The notes: generated by a model from the sequence alone, not told the origin. Shown: positions 31,656 through 42,027, counted from the first letter of the stretch. The stretch is DNA of 64,000 nt from Candidatus Lachnoclostridium pullistercoris (GCA_019119775.1 DWWL01000025.1:1-64000), one strand, 5' to 3'. Program-made: numbers and translations.

Positions 31656-32552
31656 ATGAAGCGGCGGACAGTGGAGATCATGGGCGGGAGCTCGGAGGTG
31701 GTGCACTATGAGCGCCAGGGGCTGCCCCTTTATGTGGAGACGGCAGAGCTGTCCCAGTTTGCGGGGAAGAGGGCGGCCTGTCACTGGCATGACGATCTGG
31801 AGTGGATCCACATTCTGGACGGGGCCATGAATTACAATGTGAACGGCAGGGAGATCAGCCTGAAGACGGGAGATTCCCTGATGGTGAACGGGAGGCAGAT
31901 GCACTATGGCTGGGGTGCTGAAAACTGCCGCTTTATTTGCATTCTGTTCCATCCGTCTCTCTTTGGCGGCAATGAACTTCTGCAGCAGGAGTATGTGCGC
32001 CCGGTAGCGGGGAATCCGGAGCTGGAATACCTGTATTTTGACGGAGATGAAGAGGAAGGCAGAGCGGCGGGGAACCTGCTGAAGCAGATGGCTGGGGCAA
32101 AAGAGAGCGGACTGGCGGCGTGGGAGACGGATGTGATCGGCTTTATGTACCTGCTGTGGGGAAGGATACTGCGGGGAACGGGTGTGAGGACGGGAGCCGG
32201 CTCCGGGGCGGAGCAGGAGGACAGAGCCGCCCAGAAGGAGATGGTTTCCTTTATCTGCAGCCGCTACGGAGAACATCTTTCTCTGGAGGAGATCGCGGCG
32301 GCGGGCCATGTGAGCAGGAGCCGGTGCTGCCAGATCTTCCGGAAATATGTGGGACAGTCCCCGGTGGATTTTCTCAACACGTACCGCCTGAAAATGGGAA
32401 GAGACATGCTCGCGGGCACGGAAAAGAGCGTCACGGAAATTGCCACAGGCTGCGGCTTCAGTCATCTCAGCTATTTTTCCAGGCAGTTTGCAGCCGTTTA
32501 CGGGTGCACGCCCAGAGAATACAGGAAAATGGCGGAAAATTGCAAAAAATAA
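31656..32552 (+). CDS. AraC-family transcriptional regulator
   Basis: Cupin-like N-terminus and AraC HTH (EIAAAGHVSRSRCCQIFRKYVGQSPVDFLNTYRL...GFSHLSYFSRQFAAVYGCTPREYRK); start after AGGAGGC. Confidence 0.92.
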   Translation: MKRRTVEIMGGSSEVVHYERQGLPLYVETAELSQFAGKRAACHWHDDLEWIHILDGAMNYNVNGREISLKTGDSLMVNGRQMHYGWGAENCRFICILFHPSLFGGNELLQQEYVRPVAGNPELEYLYFDGDEEEGRAAGNLLKQMAGAKESGLAAWETDVIGFMYLLWGRILRGTGVRTGAGSGAEQEDRAAQKEMVSFICSRYGEHLSLEEIAAAGHVSRSRCCQIFRKYVGQSPVDFLNTYRLKMGRDMLAGTEKSVTEIATGCGFSHLSYFSRQFAAVYGCTPREYRKMAENCKK

Positions 32553-32674
32553 GGGTGTTCTTTTTCCATAGGGTGTGCTATAATCAGGTTCGGCAGTGAA
32601 ACGCGCCAACGCGTTAAAGCGGCGCGGCTTTCTGCCGGAGAAAATACATATCATATGATACAGGGGGAAAACCT

Positions 32675-34066
32675 ATGGAAGAGAAAGAGCTGAAAACACT
32701 AAATGGCTGGCAGTCCGCTCTGCTGCTGGTGCTGATCATTGCGTCAGTGGCTCTGTGCGTGGGGCTGAAGGTGGGAGGCCCCATGATCGGCCTGTTTCTG
32801 TCGTGGCTGATCATCTACGGCTTCTGCGTTATTTTCAGGATCGATTACCGCCAGGTAAATCAGGGAGCCTTTGAGGCTCTGCGGGTGGTGCTGCCCACCA
32901 TGGCCATCCTGATGGCCATCGGAGTGATGATCGGGACATGGATGCAGTCCGGCACCATTCCCACCATCATTGTCTACGGACTGAAGGCCATTAATCCTAC
33001 ATACCTGCTGACCTTTACCCTTTTATTTACGGCTGTGCTCAGCATGGTGACCGGTACGTCCTACGGCTCCGCGGGAAGTGCCGGAGTGGCAATGATGGCC
33101 ATCGGAAATGCCATGGGCTTAAATCCCGGCATGGTGGCGGGAGCCGTGATCTGCGGGGCGATGTTCGGAGATAAACTGAGCCCTCTTTCTGACACCACCA
33201 ATCTGGCTCCGGCGGTGGCGGGAGCAAAGCTGGGAGATCATGTGAAGAGCATGCTTTGGACAACAGTGCCGCCCATGCTCATCAGCATTGTCATTTTTAC
33301 GGTTCTGGGATTTCGCCAGACATCCGGCGGCTACGATCCGGGAGATTTAAACGTATACATTGATTATCTGGAAGGAAGTTTCCACATCGGTCTGGTGACG
33401 CTGATTCCGGCGGTGATCCTGATCGCCCTTCTGCTCCTGCGTGTGGGAGCGTTTGAGGCCCTGGGGATCGGCGCGGTGGCCGGCGGCGTGATCGCCATGG
33501 TAAGCCAGGGAAACAGCCTGCAGTCCGTGTTCAGCGTGGCCTATAACGGCTTTACCAGCGATACGGAGATTGCGGTGCTGAAGGCGATCCTCAACCGGGG
33601 AGGAATGAGCAGCATGCTCCAGTACGTGGCCATCATCACCTTCGCAGTGGGAATGGGCGGAATGCTGGAGAAGCTGGGCGTGCTGGATAAAGTGCTGTCC
33701 CTGTTTACCAGAAAGATCCACAGTGACGGTTCTCTGATTCTGGCTACCATGCTGGTAGGCTATGTGACCAGCATTGTCAGCTCCTCCAGCCCCATGTCCC
33801 ATGTGCTTACGGGACGGCTGATGCAGCCTCTGTTCAAACAGAGACATATTGAACCCAGGATCCTGTCCCGGTGTCTGGAAGACAGCGGAACGCTGGCCGG
33901 ACCCATGATCCCCTGGCACGGCTATGGGATCTACATGGCCGGGACTCTGGGAGTGGCCTGGTCACAGTACATTATGTTTGTGCCCCTTTTGTGGCTGACG
34001 CCGCTTTTCTCCATCTTTTACGGCTTTACGGGGATCTCCATTCTCCACACAAAGGAGAAGGACTGA
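32675..34066 (+). CDS. nhaC: Na+/H+ antiporter NhaC family
   Basis: Polytopic; TGTSYGSAGSAGVAMMAIG, GAMFGDKLSPLSDTTNLAPAVAG. Confidence 0.92.
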   Translation: MEEKELKTLNGWQSALLLVLIIASVALCVGLKVGGPMIGLFLSWLIIYGFCVIFRIDYRQVNQGAFEALRVVLPTMAILMAIGVMIGTWMQSGTIPTIIVYGLKAINPTYLLTFTLLFTAVLSMVTGTSYGSAGSAGVAMMAIGNAMGLNPGMVAGAVICGAMFGDKLSPLSDTTNLAPAVAGAKLGDHVKSMLWTTVPPMLISIVIFTVLGFRQTSGGYDPGDLNVYIDYLEGSFHIGLVTLIPAVILIALLLLRVGAFEALGIGAVAGGVIAMVSQGNSLQSVFSVAYNGFTSDTEIAVLKAILNRGGMSSMLQYVAIITFAVGMGGMLEKLGVLDKVLSLFTRKIHSDGSLILATMLVGYVTSIVSSSSPMSHVLTGRLMQPLFKQRHIEPRILSRCLEDSGTLAGPMIPWHGYGIYMAGTLGVAWSQYIMFVPLLWLTPLFSIFYGFTGISILHTKEKD

Positions 34067-34136
34067 CCGTTTTTCCCGTTCCGCCTTTTCAGCCGGCCTG
34101 TTTTTGGGTATAATGGACTGGTAAAGGAGGAGACGA

Positions 34137-34913
34137 ATGAATATTATTCTTGGAATACTGATCCCGTTTGCCGGCACGGCAGCCGGCGCGGCCTGTGTGT
34201 TTTTTATGAAAAACCAGATCCGGCCTCTGGTTCAGAAAATGCTCCTGGGCTTTGCCTCGGGAGTCATGGTGGCGGCCTCCGTATGGTCGCTGCTGATCCC
34301 GGCCATGGATATGGCTGCGGATATGGGAAAATTTGCCTTTGTGCCGGCTGCGGCAGGTTTTCTGCTGGGAATGGCTTTTCTGCTGGCCATGGACCGTCTG
34401 GTGCCCCATCTTCACATGGACCATAAGGAGCCGGAAGGCCCGAAGAGCAGTCTGAAGAAATCCACCATGCTGGTGCTCGCGGTGACGCTTCACAACATTC
34501 CGGAGGGAATGGCAGTGGGAGTGGTGTTTGCCGGCATGATGCAGGGGAAAGAGCTGATCACCCTGGCGGGGGCTTTTGCCCTCTCCATCGGGATCGCCGT
34601 GCAGAATTTCCCCGAGGGCGCAATCATCTCCATGCCGTTAAAGAGCGAGGGCTTAAGCAGGCAGAGGGCTTTTCTCTACGGGGCGGCGTCCGGCATAGTG
34701 GAGCCGATCGGCGCAGGGATCACCATACTGCTGGCATCCTACATCACGCCGGTTCTGCCGTATCTGCTGGCCTTTGCGGCCGGCGCCATGCTCTACGTGG
34801 TGGTGGAGGAACTGATCCCGGAGTCAGCGGAGGGAGAGCACTCCAATATTGGAACTATAGGGTTTGCTGCTGGATTTGTGCTGATGATGATTCTGGATGT
34901 GGCGCTGGGATGA
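34137..34913 (+). CDS. ZIP-family metal transporter
   Basis: LHNIPEGMAVGVVFA and QNFPEGAIISMPL motifs. Confidence 0.93.
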   Translation: MNIILGILIPFAGTAAGAACVFFMKNQIRPLVQKMLLGFASGVMVAASVWSLLIPAMDMAADMGKFAFVPAAAGFLLGMAFLLAMDRLVPHLHMDHKEPEGPKSSLKKSTMLVLAVTLHNIPEGMAVGVVFAGMMQGKELITLAGAFALSIGIAVQNFPEGAIISMPLKSEGLSRQRAFLYGAASGIVEPIGAGITILLASYITPVLPYLLAFAAGAMLYVVVEELIPESAEGEHSNIGTIGFAAGFVLMMILDVALG

Positions 34914-34943
34914 TCTGAGAGCAGAGAAATAGCTGCGGAGAAC

Positions 34944-34996
34944 AAAAGCGCGCCGCCGTCTGTCCTGTTTTGAGAAGGACAGACGGCGGCGCGTTA
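34944..34996. terminator. Strong intrinsic terminator between convergent genes
   Basis: GCGCGCCGCCGTCTGTCCT...AGGACAGACGGCGGCGCGTTATTTT. Confidence 0.8.
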
Positions 34997-35134
34997 TTTT
35001 GCAGGAAAGAATCCTGCTCCTCAGAGTTCTCCGCCTGCGGCGGGCCGCGAAAGCGGCATTTTCTTTTTCGCCGCAGTGCGATTCCCCACGGCTATCGGAC
35101 AGAGCTGCTGTCCGAGCGTCTGAAGATGAGCTCC

Positions 35135-36433
35135 TTAGATGGACAGACCCTTGTTCCGGCTGGCCGGCACGAAGGTCTGATCGTTTCCGTGGTAGATCGG
35201 TTTCCACTCTACCTTTTTCACCAGAGCCACTGCGGAGATGGGCACGTAGGTGAACATGAAGACCGGGAAAGTGAACAGATACAGGAATTTCTTCCTTGTG
35301 GGGATCTGTATGGCTTTCCACTCGGTGATCGTTGTGACCGCTCCGTACATCAGAAGTCCCAGGTAGAACACAAAGATCGTTCTGGCGATAAAGCCCAGGC
35401 ATTCCTCCACGACGATCTGTGCCTCCGGCGTCGGAAGGGTGGCGCAGGCGGTGAGCATGATCAGGTTGATGAGAATGGCCGCCAGAGTTAAGAACATTCC
35501 GGGAGCTACGGTCATGAACATATCGTAGCAGGAAAATCCCTTCCGTCCGCCGGCGAAGATTCCTTTTAACAGAGACAGGCCGTAGCGGTAGTCAATCTGA
35601 TAAAAGCCTTTGGACCAGCGCAGACGCTGATCCCAGGACTGCTTGAATGTCACCGGCTGCTCGTCGTAGATCACAGCCTTTTCACAGTATCCGATGACCC
35701 GCCCCTGCAGCGCGCAGTTTACGGAAAACTCAATGTCCTCCGTGAGCAGATGGAACGGCCAGCCGCCGTTTTCCCGAATCAGGTCCCCGGAGACTAAAAA
35801 TCCGGTTCCGGAAATGGCGCAGCTGGAGCCGACTGCCATTCTGGGAGCGTTTAAGAAACGGGCTTCCCGCAGAAACCACAGGCCGTATCCGGCGGAGATC
35901 CAGTTGGAACCGAAATTCTTGGAGTTGCGGTAGCTGGTGAGCGCCGCGTATTTTCCGGTGTCGAAGGTGGCGTTCATCTCCTTCACAAAATTCGGATCCA
36001 CGTAATTGTCCGCGTCAAATACAAAATAGCCGTCATAGTCATTTTTTCCTTCCTCTGTCAGACGGCCGAACAGGTAGTCCAAGGCGTAGCCCTTTCCCAC
36101 CTGCAGATGGTTGAATCTCCGGTACACGATCGCTCCGGCGTCCTCCGCCACCTGTGCTGTGTTGTCAGTGCAGTTATCCGCGATCACGTAGACATCCAGC
36201 AGCTCTTCCGGATAATTCTGGTCCTTCAGACTCTTTATCAGACCGCTGATGACGTTCTCCTCGTTGCGGGCCGAGATGATCGCCGCGTAGCGGTGCAGTT
36301 TGGCCGGGGTTTTCGTCCGGCCGGCGTTTCGCTTCTGTACAATGCCGATCAGCAGGTATCCCAGCTGGTACAAATACAGCAGGGTAAGGATCACTGCGAT
36401 GGCAGTGTTAAAAGATTGTGTGAATTCGTTCAT
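35135..36433 (-). CDS. Family 2 glycosyltransferase (membrane)
   Basis: AIISARNEENVISGLIKSLKDQNYPEELLDVYVIADNCTD; FDADNYVDPNF; QRLRWSKG (QxxRW). Confidence 0.9.
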   Translation of the reverse strand: MNEFTQSFNTAIAVILTLLYLYQLGYLLIGIVQKRNAGRTKTPAKLHRYAAIISARNEENVISGLIKSLKDQNYPEELLDVYVIADNCTDNTAQVAEDAGAIVYRRFNHLQVGKGYALDYLFGRLTEEGKNDYDGYFVFDADNYVDPNFVKEMNATFDTGKYAALTSYRNSKNFGSNWISAGYGLWFLREARFLNAPRMAVGSSCAISGTGFLVSGDLIRENGGWPFHLLTEDIEFSVNCALQGRVIGYCEKAVIYDEQPVTFKQSWDQRLRWSKGFYQIDYRYGLSLLKGIFAGGRKGFSCYDMFMTVAPGMFLTLAAILINLIMLTACATLPTPEAQIVVEECLGFIARTIFVFYLGLLMYGAVTTITEWKAIQIPTRKKFLYLFTFPVFMFTYVPISAVALVKKVEWKPIYHGNDQTFVPASRNKGLSI

Positions 36434-36868
36434 AATGTCTCTTCCCTCTTTTATAATTTCCCGCCAAAAGGCAGTTTTTCATATCATCAAAACACTACCA
36501 CATTTCCGGAATATTACAAGTATTTTTCCTGAATTTAATCAAAATTTAATATTTTCGTATGTATTTAGAAACAAGTGAAGGATATGTATTTTGAATGTGC
36601 AGATCAGGTTTTTAAACGGAGAATTAAGCGCTTTGTCGGTCAATTTTGAGAATATTTCACAGAATGCAAAAAAAACAGCTATGACGGAGGCGGGAATAGG
36701 AAAAAACTCTGTGGAAAATCATGTTTTTTCAGGGCTTTTCCCGGGACAAAGCTGCAATTTCCCTTCCTATTTCTTTGCTTTTTGCAGGGAAATCCGATAT
36801 AATAAAGCCAGAATCATGCCCGGCGTCCATGCGGGGCAAATACAATAAAAAGAACAAGAGGGATTTGT

Positions 36869-38248
36869 ATGTATCAGATAGATTTTAAAAAACCATGCTA
36901 TGTACATTTTATCGGGATCGGAGGGATCAGCATGAGCGGGCTGGCGGAGATCCTTATGGATGAAGGATTTTCAGTCAGCGGTTCTGACATGAAGGAGTCG
37001 GAGCTGACAAAGCATCTGGAGGCAAAGGGAGCAGAGATCGCTTACGGTCAGCGGGCGGCCAACATTACGGATGACATTGATGTTGCGGTTTACACGGCGG
37101 CGGTGCACCCGGACAATCCGGAGTTTGCCGAGGCGAAGAGGCGGGGGATTCCCATGCTGAGCCGGGCGGAGCTTCTGGGACAGATGATGAAAAATTACCG
37201 CCGGGCCCTGGGAGTATCGGGAACCCACGGAAAAACCACCACCACATCCATGATCACGGAGATCCTTCTGGCAGCAGGGGAAGATCCCACCATCTCTGTG
37301 GGCGGAATCTTGAACTCCATCGGAGGAAATATCCGGGTAGGCGGACCGGACCTGTTTGTGACGGAAGCCTGCGAGTACACCAACAGTTTCCTGTCCTTTT
37401 TCCCCACCATGGAGATCATCTTGAACATTGAAGAAGACCATCTGGACTTTTTTAAGGATCTGGAGGACATCCGCCGCTCCTTCCGCCTCTTTGCGGAGAA
37501 GCTGCCGGAGGACGGACTTCTTATTATAAACAGTGAGATCGACCGCCTGGAAGAGCTGACCGGCGGCCTGTCCTGCCGGGTGCTCACCTTTGGAAACGGG
37601 GAGAACAGTGATCTCTGGGCGGAGAATGTCCGTCACGACGAGTTTGCCAGAGCAGAGTTTGACATGATCCGGAACGGAGAGAAGCTGGGGCACATCGTGC
37701 TGGGCGTGGCGGGAGAGCACAACGTCTCAAACGCTCTGGCAGCGGCGGCGGCCTGCGCGGAGCTTGGAGTTTCCTTTGAAAAGATCGCCGAGGGCCTGAA
37801 GAAGTTTACGGGGACGAACCGAAGGTTTGAGAAGAAAGGGGAGATCGGCGGAGTGACGGTGATCGATGACTATGCCCACCATCCCAGCGAGATCCGCGCC
37901 ACGCTCACCGCGGCGAGAAATTATCCCCACAGAAAGATCTGGTGCGTATTCCAGCCCCATACCTACACCAGGACAAAGGCGTTTATGGATGAGTTCGCCG
38001 AGGCGCTGTCTCTGGCGGATGAGGTGGTACTGGCGGATATTTACGCGGCCCGGGAGACGGATACCTTAGGGATCAGCTCCCGCGATCTGGCGGAAAAAAT
38101 TGAAAAACTGGGGACAAAAGCCACCTATCTGCCGTCCTTCGACGAGATCGAGACATTTATTTTGGAAAATTGTGTGCACGGCGATTTGTTGATAACTATG
38201 GGGGCCGGAGATATTGTAAAAGTGGGAGAAAAACTGCTTGGACAGTAG
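36869..38248 (+). CDS. murC: UDP-N-acetylmuramate--L-alanine ligase
   Basis: HFIGIGGISMSGLAEIL, GVSGTHGKTTTTSM, IDDYAHHPSEI. Confidence 0.97.
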   Translation: MYQIDFKKPCYVHFIGIGGISMSGLAEILMDEGFSVSGSDMKESELTKHLEAKGAEIAYGQRAANITDDIDVAVYTAAVHPDNPEFAEAKRRGIPMLSRAELLGQMMKNYRRALGVSGTHGKTTTTSMITEILLAAGEDPTISVGGILNSIGGNIRVGGPDLFVTEACEYTNSFLSFFPTMEIILNIEEDHLDFFKDLEDIRRSFRLFAEKLPEDGLLIINSEIDRLEELTGGLSCRVLTFGNGENSDLWAENVRHDEFARAEFDMIRNGEKLGHIVLGVAGEHNVSNALAAAAACAELGVSFEKIAEGLKKFTGTNRRFEKKGEIGGVTVIDDYAHHPSEIRATLTAARNYPHRKIWCVFQPHTYTRTKAFMDEFAEALSLADEVVLADIYAARETDTLGISSRDLAEKIEKLGTKATYLPSFDEIETFILENCVHGDLLITMGAGDIVKVGEKLLGQ

Positions 38249-38447
38249 TTATCCACATTATCCACATAGTTTTCAACATTTTATGTAAAGAAGCTATGTG
38301 GATTTTTTGATTTACATAATGAATCGTCTGTAAATTTAAAAATGCTTGAATTTCCGCTGGATTCGACATATTTCCCTTAAATATTTAAGATTATGTAAAC
38401 ATTATTTCCACGATATCCACATTATCCACAATCCAGGCTGTGGATAA
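38249..38447. promoter_or_regulatory. DnaA-box cluster
   Basis: Perfect TTATCCACA at 38249-38257, 38258-38266 and 38422-38430; reverse TGTGGATAA at 38439-38447; one-mismatch ATATCCACA at 38413-38421; AT-rich spacer. Confidence 0.7.
38261..38308 (+). terminator. murC terminator overlapping a DnaA box
   Basis: TCCACATAG...CTATGTGGA stem followed by TTTTTTG. Confidence 0.6.
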
Positions 38448-38522
38448 AGGGTCCTATTTTCTTTTTAAATGGAATGTGTTATGATGGGAGCAGGAAATCT
38501 GCCTGACTGAGAAAAGGGGAGT

Positions 38523-39686
38523 TTGACTGTGAGAAATCAGTTTGAAATCCATGCAACCCTGGTTGCGGATGAATTTATTGATACATATATGGCTTCTGCC
38601 AACGGAGAGTATGTGAAAGTATATCTCTATATTCTCCGCCATCAGAATGAAAAAGTAGATCTGCCGTCCATCGCCGACGCTTTGAACCATACGGAGGCGG
38701 ATGTGCGCCGCGCGCTGGCTTACTGGGAAAAGATGGGGGTGTTGGGCGAATTAGGAGAGAATGCCGCCGGCGCATCTCAGGAAGATGCCGCCCGCGCGTC
38801 CCGGGGAAACACCGCCCATGCGCCCCGGGAAAACGCTGTTGGTGCATCCTGGGAAAATCCTTCCCGGGCATCCCGGGAGACGGCGGCCGCGGTCACGGGC
38901 ATTCCGTCCGGGACCTCCGGCAAAGAGGCGGCGTCAGCGGCTTCCCATTTTTCCCCCATGGCCGGGAGAAATGAAGAGGAAGCCGGGGGCCGGAAGACGG
39001 CCGGGGATAAGAGCGGAATCTCCGTGCCTGAAAAGCGGAAGAGCTATGGAAAGGCGGAGCTGGACCGGCTTCAGGGAGACGGGGAATTCAGCCAGCTGCT
39101 CTATGTGGCCGGACAATATATGGGGAGACTGTTAAAGCCCCAGGACGCGGATATGCTGGCCTACCTTTACGACACGCTCCGCATGCCCAGCGATGTGATC
39201 GAGTACGTGATCGAATACTGTGTGCAGAACCGGCACAACAGCATCCGCTACATGGAGATGGTGGCGCTGAACTGGCATGAGAAAGGGATCGACACGGTGG
39301 CGAAGGCAAAGGCGTGGACGGAGCATTTCAACCAGGACGCGTTTGCGGTGATGAAGGCGTTCGGGATCAATGACCGCCGCCCGGGCAATACGGAGTGGGA
39401 CACGATCGAGAGATGGTACAAGACCTGGGGCTTTTCCCGCCAGATGGTGGTGGAGGCGTGCAACCGGACGATGGAAGCGATCCACAAGCCCAGCTTTCAG
39501 TATGCGGACAGGATTCTGGAGGAGTGGCACAAGAACGGTCTGCGGACGCTGGAGGAAGTGGCCGGTGCTGAGAGCCGGCGGAAAAGACCGGCGGCGGAGA
39601 CGAAGAAGAGAAGCAATAATCAGTTTCACAATTTTGAGGAGCGTCAGACAGATTACGACGCTATGATTCTGGAGCAGTGGCAGTAA
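38523..39686 (+). CDS. DnaD domain replication protein
   Basis: C-terminal DnaD-like (PQDADMLAYLYDTLRMPSDVIEYVIEYCVQNRHNSIRYMEMVALNWHEKGI) upstream of a DnaC/DnaI-like ATPase. Confidence 0.92.
   Translation: MTVRNQFEIHATLVADEFIDTYMASANGEYVKVYLYILRHQNEKVDLPSIADALNHTEADVRRALAYWEKMGVLGELGENAAGASQEDAARASRGNTAHAPRENAVGASWENPSRASRETAAAVTGIPSGTSGKEAASAASHFSPMAGRNEEEAGGRKTAGDKSGISVPEKRKSYGKAELDRLQGDGEFSQLLYVAGQYMGRLLKPQDADMLAYLYDTLRMPSDVIEYVIEYCVQNRHNSIRYMEMVALNWHEKGIDTVAKAKAWTEHFNQDAFAVMKAFGINDRRPGNTEWDTIERWYKTWGFSRQMVVEACNRTMEAIHKPSFQYADRILEEWHKNGLRTLEEVAGAESRRKRPAAETKKRSNNQFHNFEERQTDYDAMILEQWQ
38757..38900 (+). repeat. Six imperfect 24-nt in-frame tandem repeats inside dnaD
   Basis: ENAAGASQ/EDAARASR/GNTAHAPR/ENAVGASW/ENPSRASR/ETAAAVTG. 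Confidence 0.8.
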
Positions 39687-39699
39687 AGGAGGATGAGAC

Positions 39700-40695
39700 A
39701 TGGCACTGAGCAATTCCCAATACGATGCCATCATCCGGGAGTACGGAAGACAGCAGCTTCAGGACAAGCATGAGCAGGATAAGCGGGTGGAGGAAATCTA
39801 CCGGGTGATACCGGCGGTAAAAGAGCTGGACGACGCCATCAGCACCACGGCGGTGGAAGCTGCCAGAAAGCTGCTGGCCGGAGATTCCGGCGCTCTGGAT
39901 CGAATGAGGGCGGATCTGGCGGATCTGCGGGAACAGAAGGAGATCCTTCTGCGGGCCAAGGGCTATCCGCCGGATTATATGGAGATGCGGTACCGCTGTC
40001 CGGACTGCCGCGACACCGGGTACGTAAATGGAAAAAAATGCCACTGTTTCCGCAAGGCGCAGATGCGGCTGCTCTACGCCCAGTCCAATATTGAAGAGGT
40101 GGTGAAGCGGGAGAATTTTTCCACGTTTTCCTACGAATACTATGATGATGAGAAGATCATTCCGGGGCTGGGAAAGACGGCCAGGGACCATATGCGCCAG
40201 GTGGTGGCGGCCTGCCGGCTTTTTATCGATGAGTTTAAAGAGACGAAGGGGAATATCCTTCTCACCGGGAGCACCGGAGTGGGAAAGACATTTCTGGCAA
40301 ACTGCATCGCCAAAGAGCTGATGGACCGGTATTATTCCGTGATCTATCTTTCTTCCGGAGACCTGTTTGATATATTTTCCAGGACAAAGTTCAGCTATCA
40401 GGATGAGGACGATATGAAAGATATGTACGGATATATCCTGGAATGTGATCTCCTGGTGATCGATGACCTGGGTACGGAGCTGAACAACAGTTTTACCTCA
40501 TCGCAGCTGTTTTACTGTCTCAACGAGAGACTGAACCGGAAGCTGGGGACGGTGATCTCCACCAACCTCTCTCTGAACGCACTGCGGGACACCTATACGG
40601 AACGTGTTACATCCCGGATCATGAGCTATTACCGGATTCTTCCCGTGTACGGGGACGATATCCGCCTGAAAAAGCGGCGGGAAGGCCGGGAATGA
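39700..40695 (+). CDS. DnaC/DnaI-like ATP-binding helicase loader
   Basis: LLTGSTGVGKTFLANCIAKEL, LLVIDDLGTEL, zinc-finger-like YRCPDCRDTGYVNGKKCHCF. Confidence 0.92.
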   Translation: MALSNSQYDAIIREYGRQQLQDKHEQDKRVEEIYRVIPAVKELDDAISTTAVEAARKLLAGDSGALDRMRADLADLREQKEILLRAKGYPPDYMEMRYRCPDCRDTGYVNGKKCHCFRKAQMRLLYAQSNIEEVVKRENFSTFSYEYYDDEKIIPGLGKTARDHMRQVVAACRLFIDEFKETKGNILLTGSTGVGKTFLANCIAKELMDRYYSVIYLSSGDLFDIFSRTKFSYQDEDDMKDMYGYILECDLLVIDDLGTELNNSFTSSQLFYCLNERLNRKLGTVISTNLSLNALRDTYTERVTSRIMSYYRILPVYGDDIRLKKRREGRE

Positions 40696-40791
40696 CCTTG
40701 ACGATTCGGGGCGTTGATGCTATAAATATACGGGTAATAATCCCCAGGCCGCCTGCGGCGGCGTCACAAAAAGACAAATAGGAGGACGAAG

Positions 40792-41970
40792 ATGATTTAC
40801 GAAGAGAAGACCATCGAAACGATACCAGTAGGACCCCTTGGGCTGATCCCGTTAAAGAGCTGTGCGGAGCTGGGAGAAAAGGTAAACAGACATCTGGTAG
40901 AGTGGAGACGGGAACGGGAGAGCGAGCACAAATCCACCATCGCGTTTACCGGGTACCAGAGGGACAACTACATCATTGATGCGCAGACCCCCAGGTTTGG
41001 TTCCGGCGAGGCCAAGGGAACCATTGAGGAATCCATCCGGGGAGACGATCTTTATTTTATGGTGGATGTCTGCAACTACAGCTTGACCTATTCTCTCTGC
41101 GGCATGGTCAATCACATGTCTCCCGACGATCATTTCCAGGATCTGAAGAGAGTGATCGCGGCAGCAGCCGGAAAGGCCCGCAGGATCAATGTCATTATGC
41201 CTTTCCTTTATGAGGGACGTCAGCACAAGCGTTCCGGAAGAGAGTCTCTGGACTGCGCGACTGCTCTCCAGGAGCTGGTGAGCATGGGCGTGGAGAACAT
41301 CATCACCTTTGACGCCCACGACCCCAGAGTGCAGAACGCCATCCCCTTAAAGGGATTTGAGACAGTCCAGCCCATTTATCAGTTTATCAAGAGCCTGCTG
41401 AAGGTGGAAAAGAACCTTCAGATCGACAGTGATCACATGATGGTCATCAGCCCGGATGAGGGCGGCATGAAGCGGGCGATCTTCTTTGCCAATGTGCTGG
41501 GTCTGGATATGGGTATGTTCTATAAGAGAAGAGACTACACGCAGATCGTCAACGGCCGCAACCCCATCGTGGCCCATGAATTCCTGGGCTCTGACATTGA
41601 AGGCAAGGATGTGGTGGTCATCGACGATATGATCTCTTCCGGTGAGAGCATGCTGGATGTGGCCAAAGAGCTGAAGATGAGAAAGGCGAGAAAAGTATTT
41701 ATCTTCTCCACCTTCGGACTCTTCACCAACGGTCTGTCCAAATTTGACGAGTATTATCAGAATGGTCTGATCGACCGCGTATTTACCACCAACCTGGTGT
41801 ACCAGACGCCGGAGCTTCTCACGAAGCCCTATTACACCAGCGTGGACATGAGCAAATACATCGCGCTGATCATTGACAATCTGAACCATGATGATTCCCT
41901 GAGCGAGCTGCTGGATCCGACAAAAAGGATCAACCGTGTACTGAATCTGTACCGCAAGGGAGAATATTGA
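40792..41970 (+). CDS. prs: Ribose-phosphate pyrophosphokinase
   Basis: GKDVVVIDDMISSGESMLDVAKEL PRPP-binding motif; PFLYEGRQHKR. Confidence 0.92.
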   Translation: MIYEEKTIETIPVGPLGLIPLKSCAELGEKVNRHLVEWRRERESEHKSTIAFTGYQRDNYIIDAQTPRFGSGEAKGTIEESIRGDDLYFMVDVCNYSLTYSLCGMVNHMSPDDHFQDLKRVIAAAAGKARRINVIMPFLYEGRQHKRSGRESLDCATALQELVSMGVENIITFDAHDPRVQNAIPLKGFETVQPIYQFIKSLLKVEKNLQIDSDHMMVISPDEGGMKRAIFFANVLGLDMGMFYKRRDYTQIVNGRNPIVAHEFLGSDIEGKDVVVIDDMISSGESMLDVAKELKMRKARKVFIFSTFGLFTNGLSKFDEYYQNGLIDRVFTTNLVYQTPELLTKPYYTSVDMSKYIALIIDNLNHDDSLSELLDPTKRINRVLNLYRKGEY

Positions 41971-41986
41971 TCGGGAATAAGAGAAA

Positions 41987-42027
41987 AGGAGCGGGCTGGA
42001 ACCAAAACAGGTTTCGGCTCGTTTTTC
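41987..42027 (+). terminator. Intrinsic terminator
   Basis: GAGCGGGCTGGAACC / GGTTTCGGCTCG then TTTTT. Confidence 0.7.

Noticed and set aside
36591-36848. 85-aa ORF upstream of murC
   Set aside because: No domain-like features and no clear RBS; probably intergenic.
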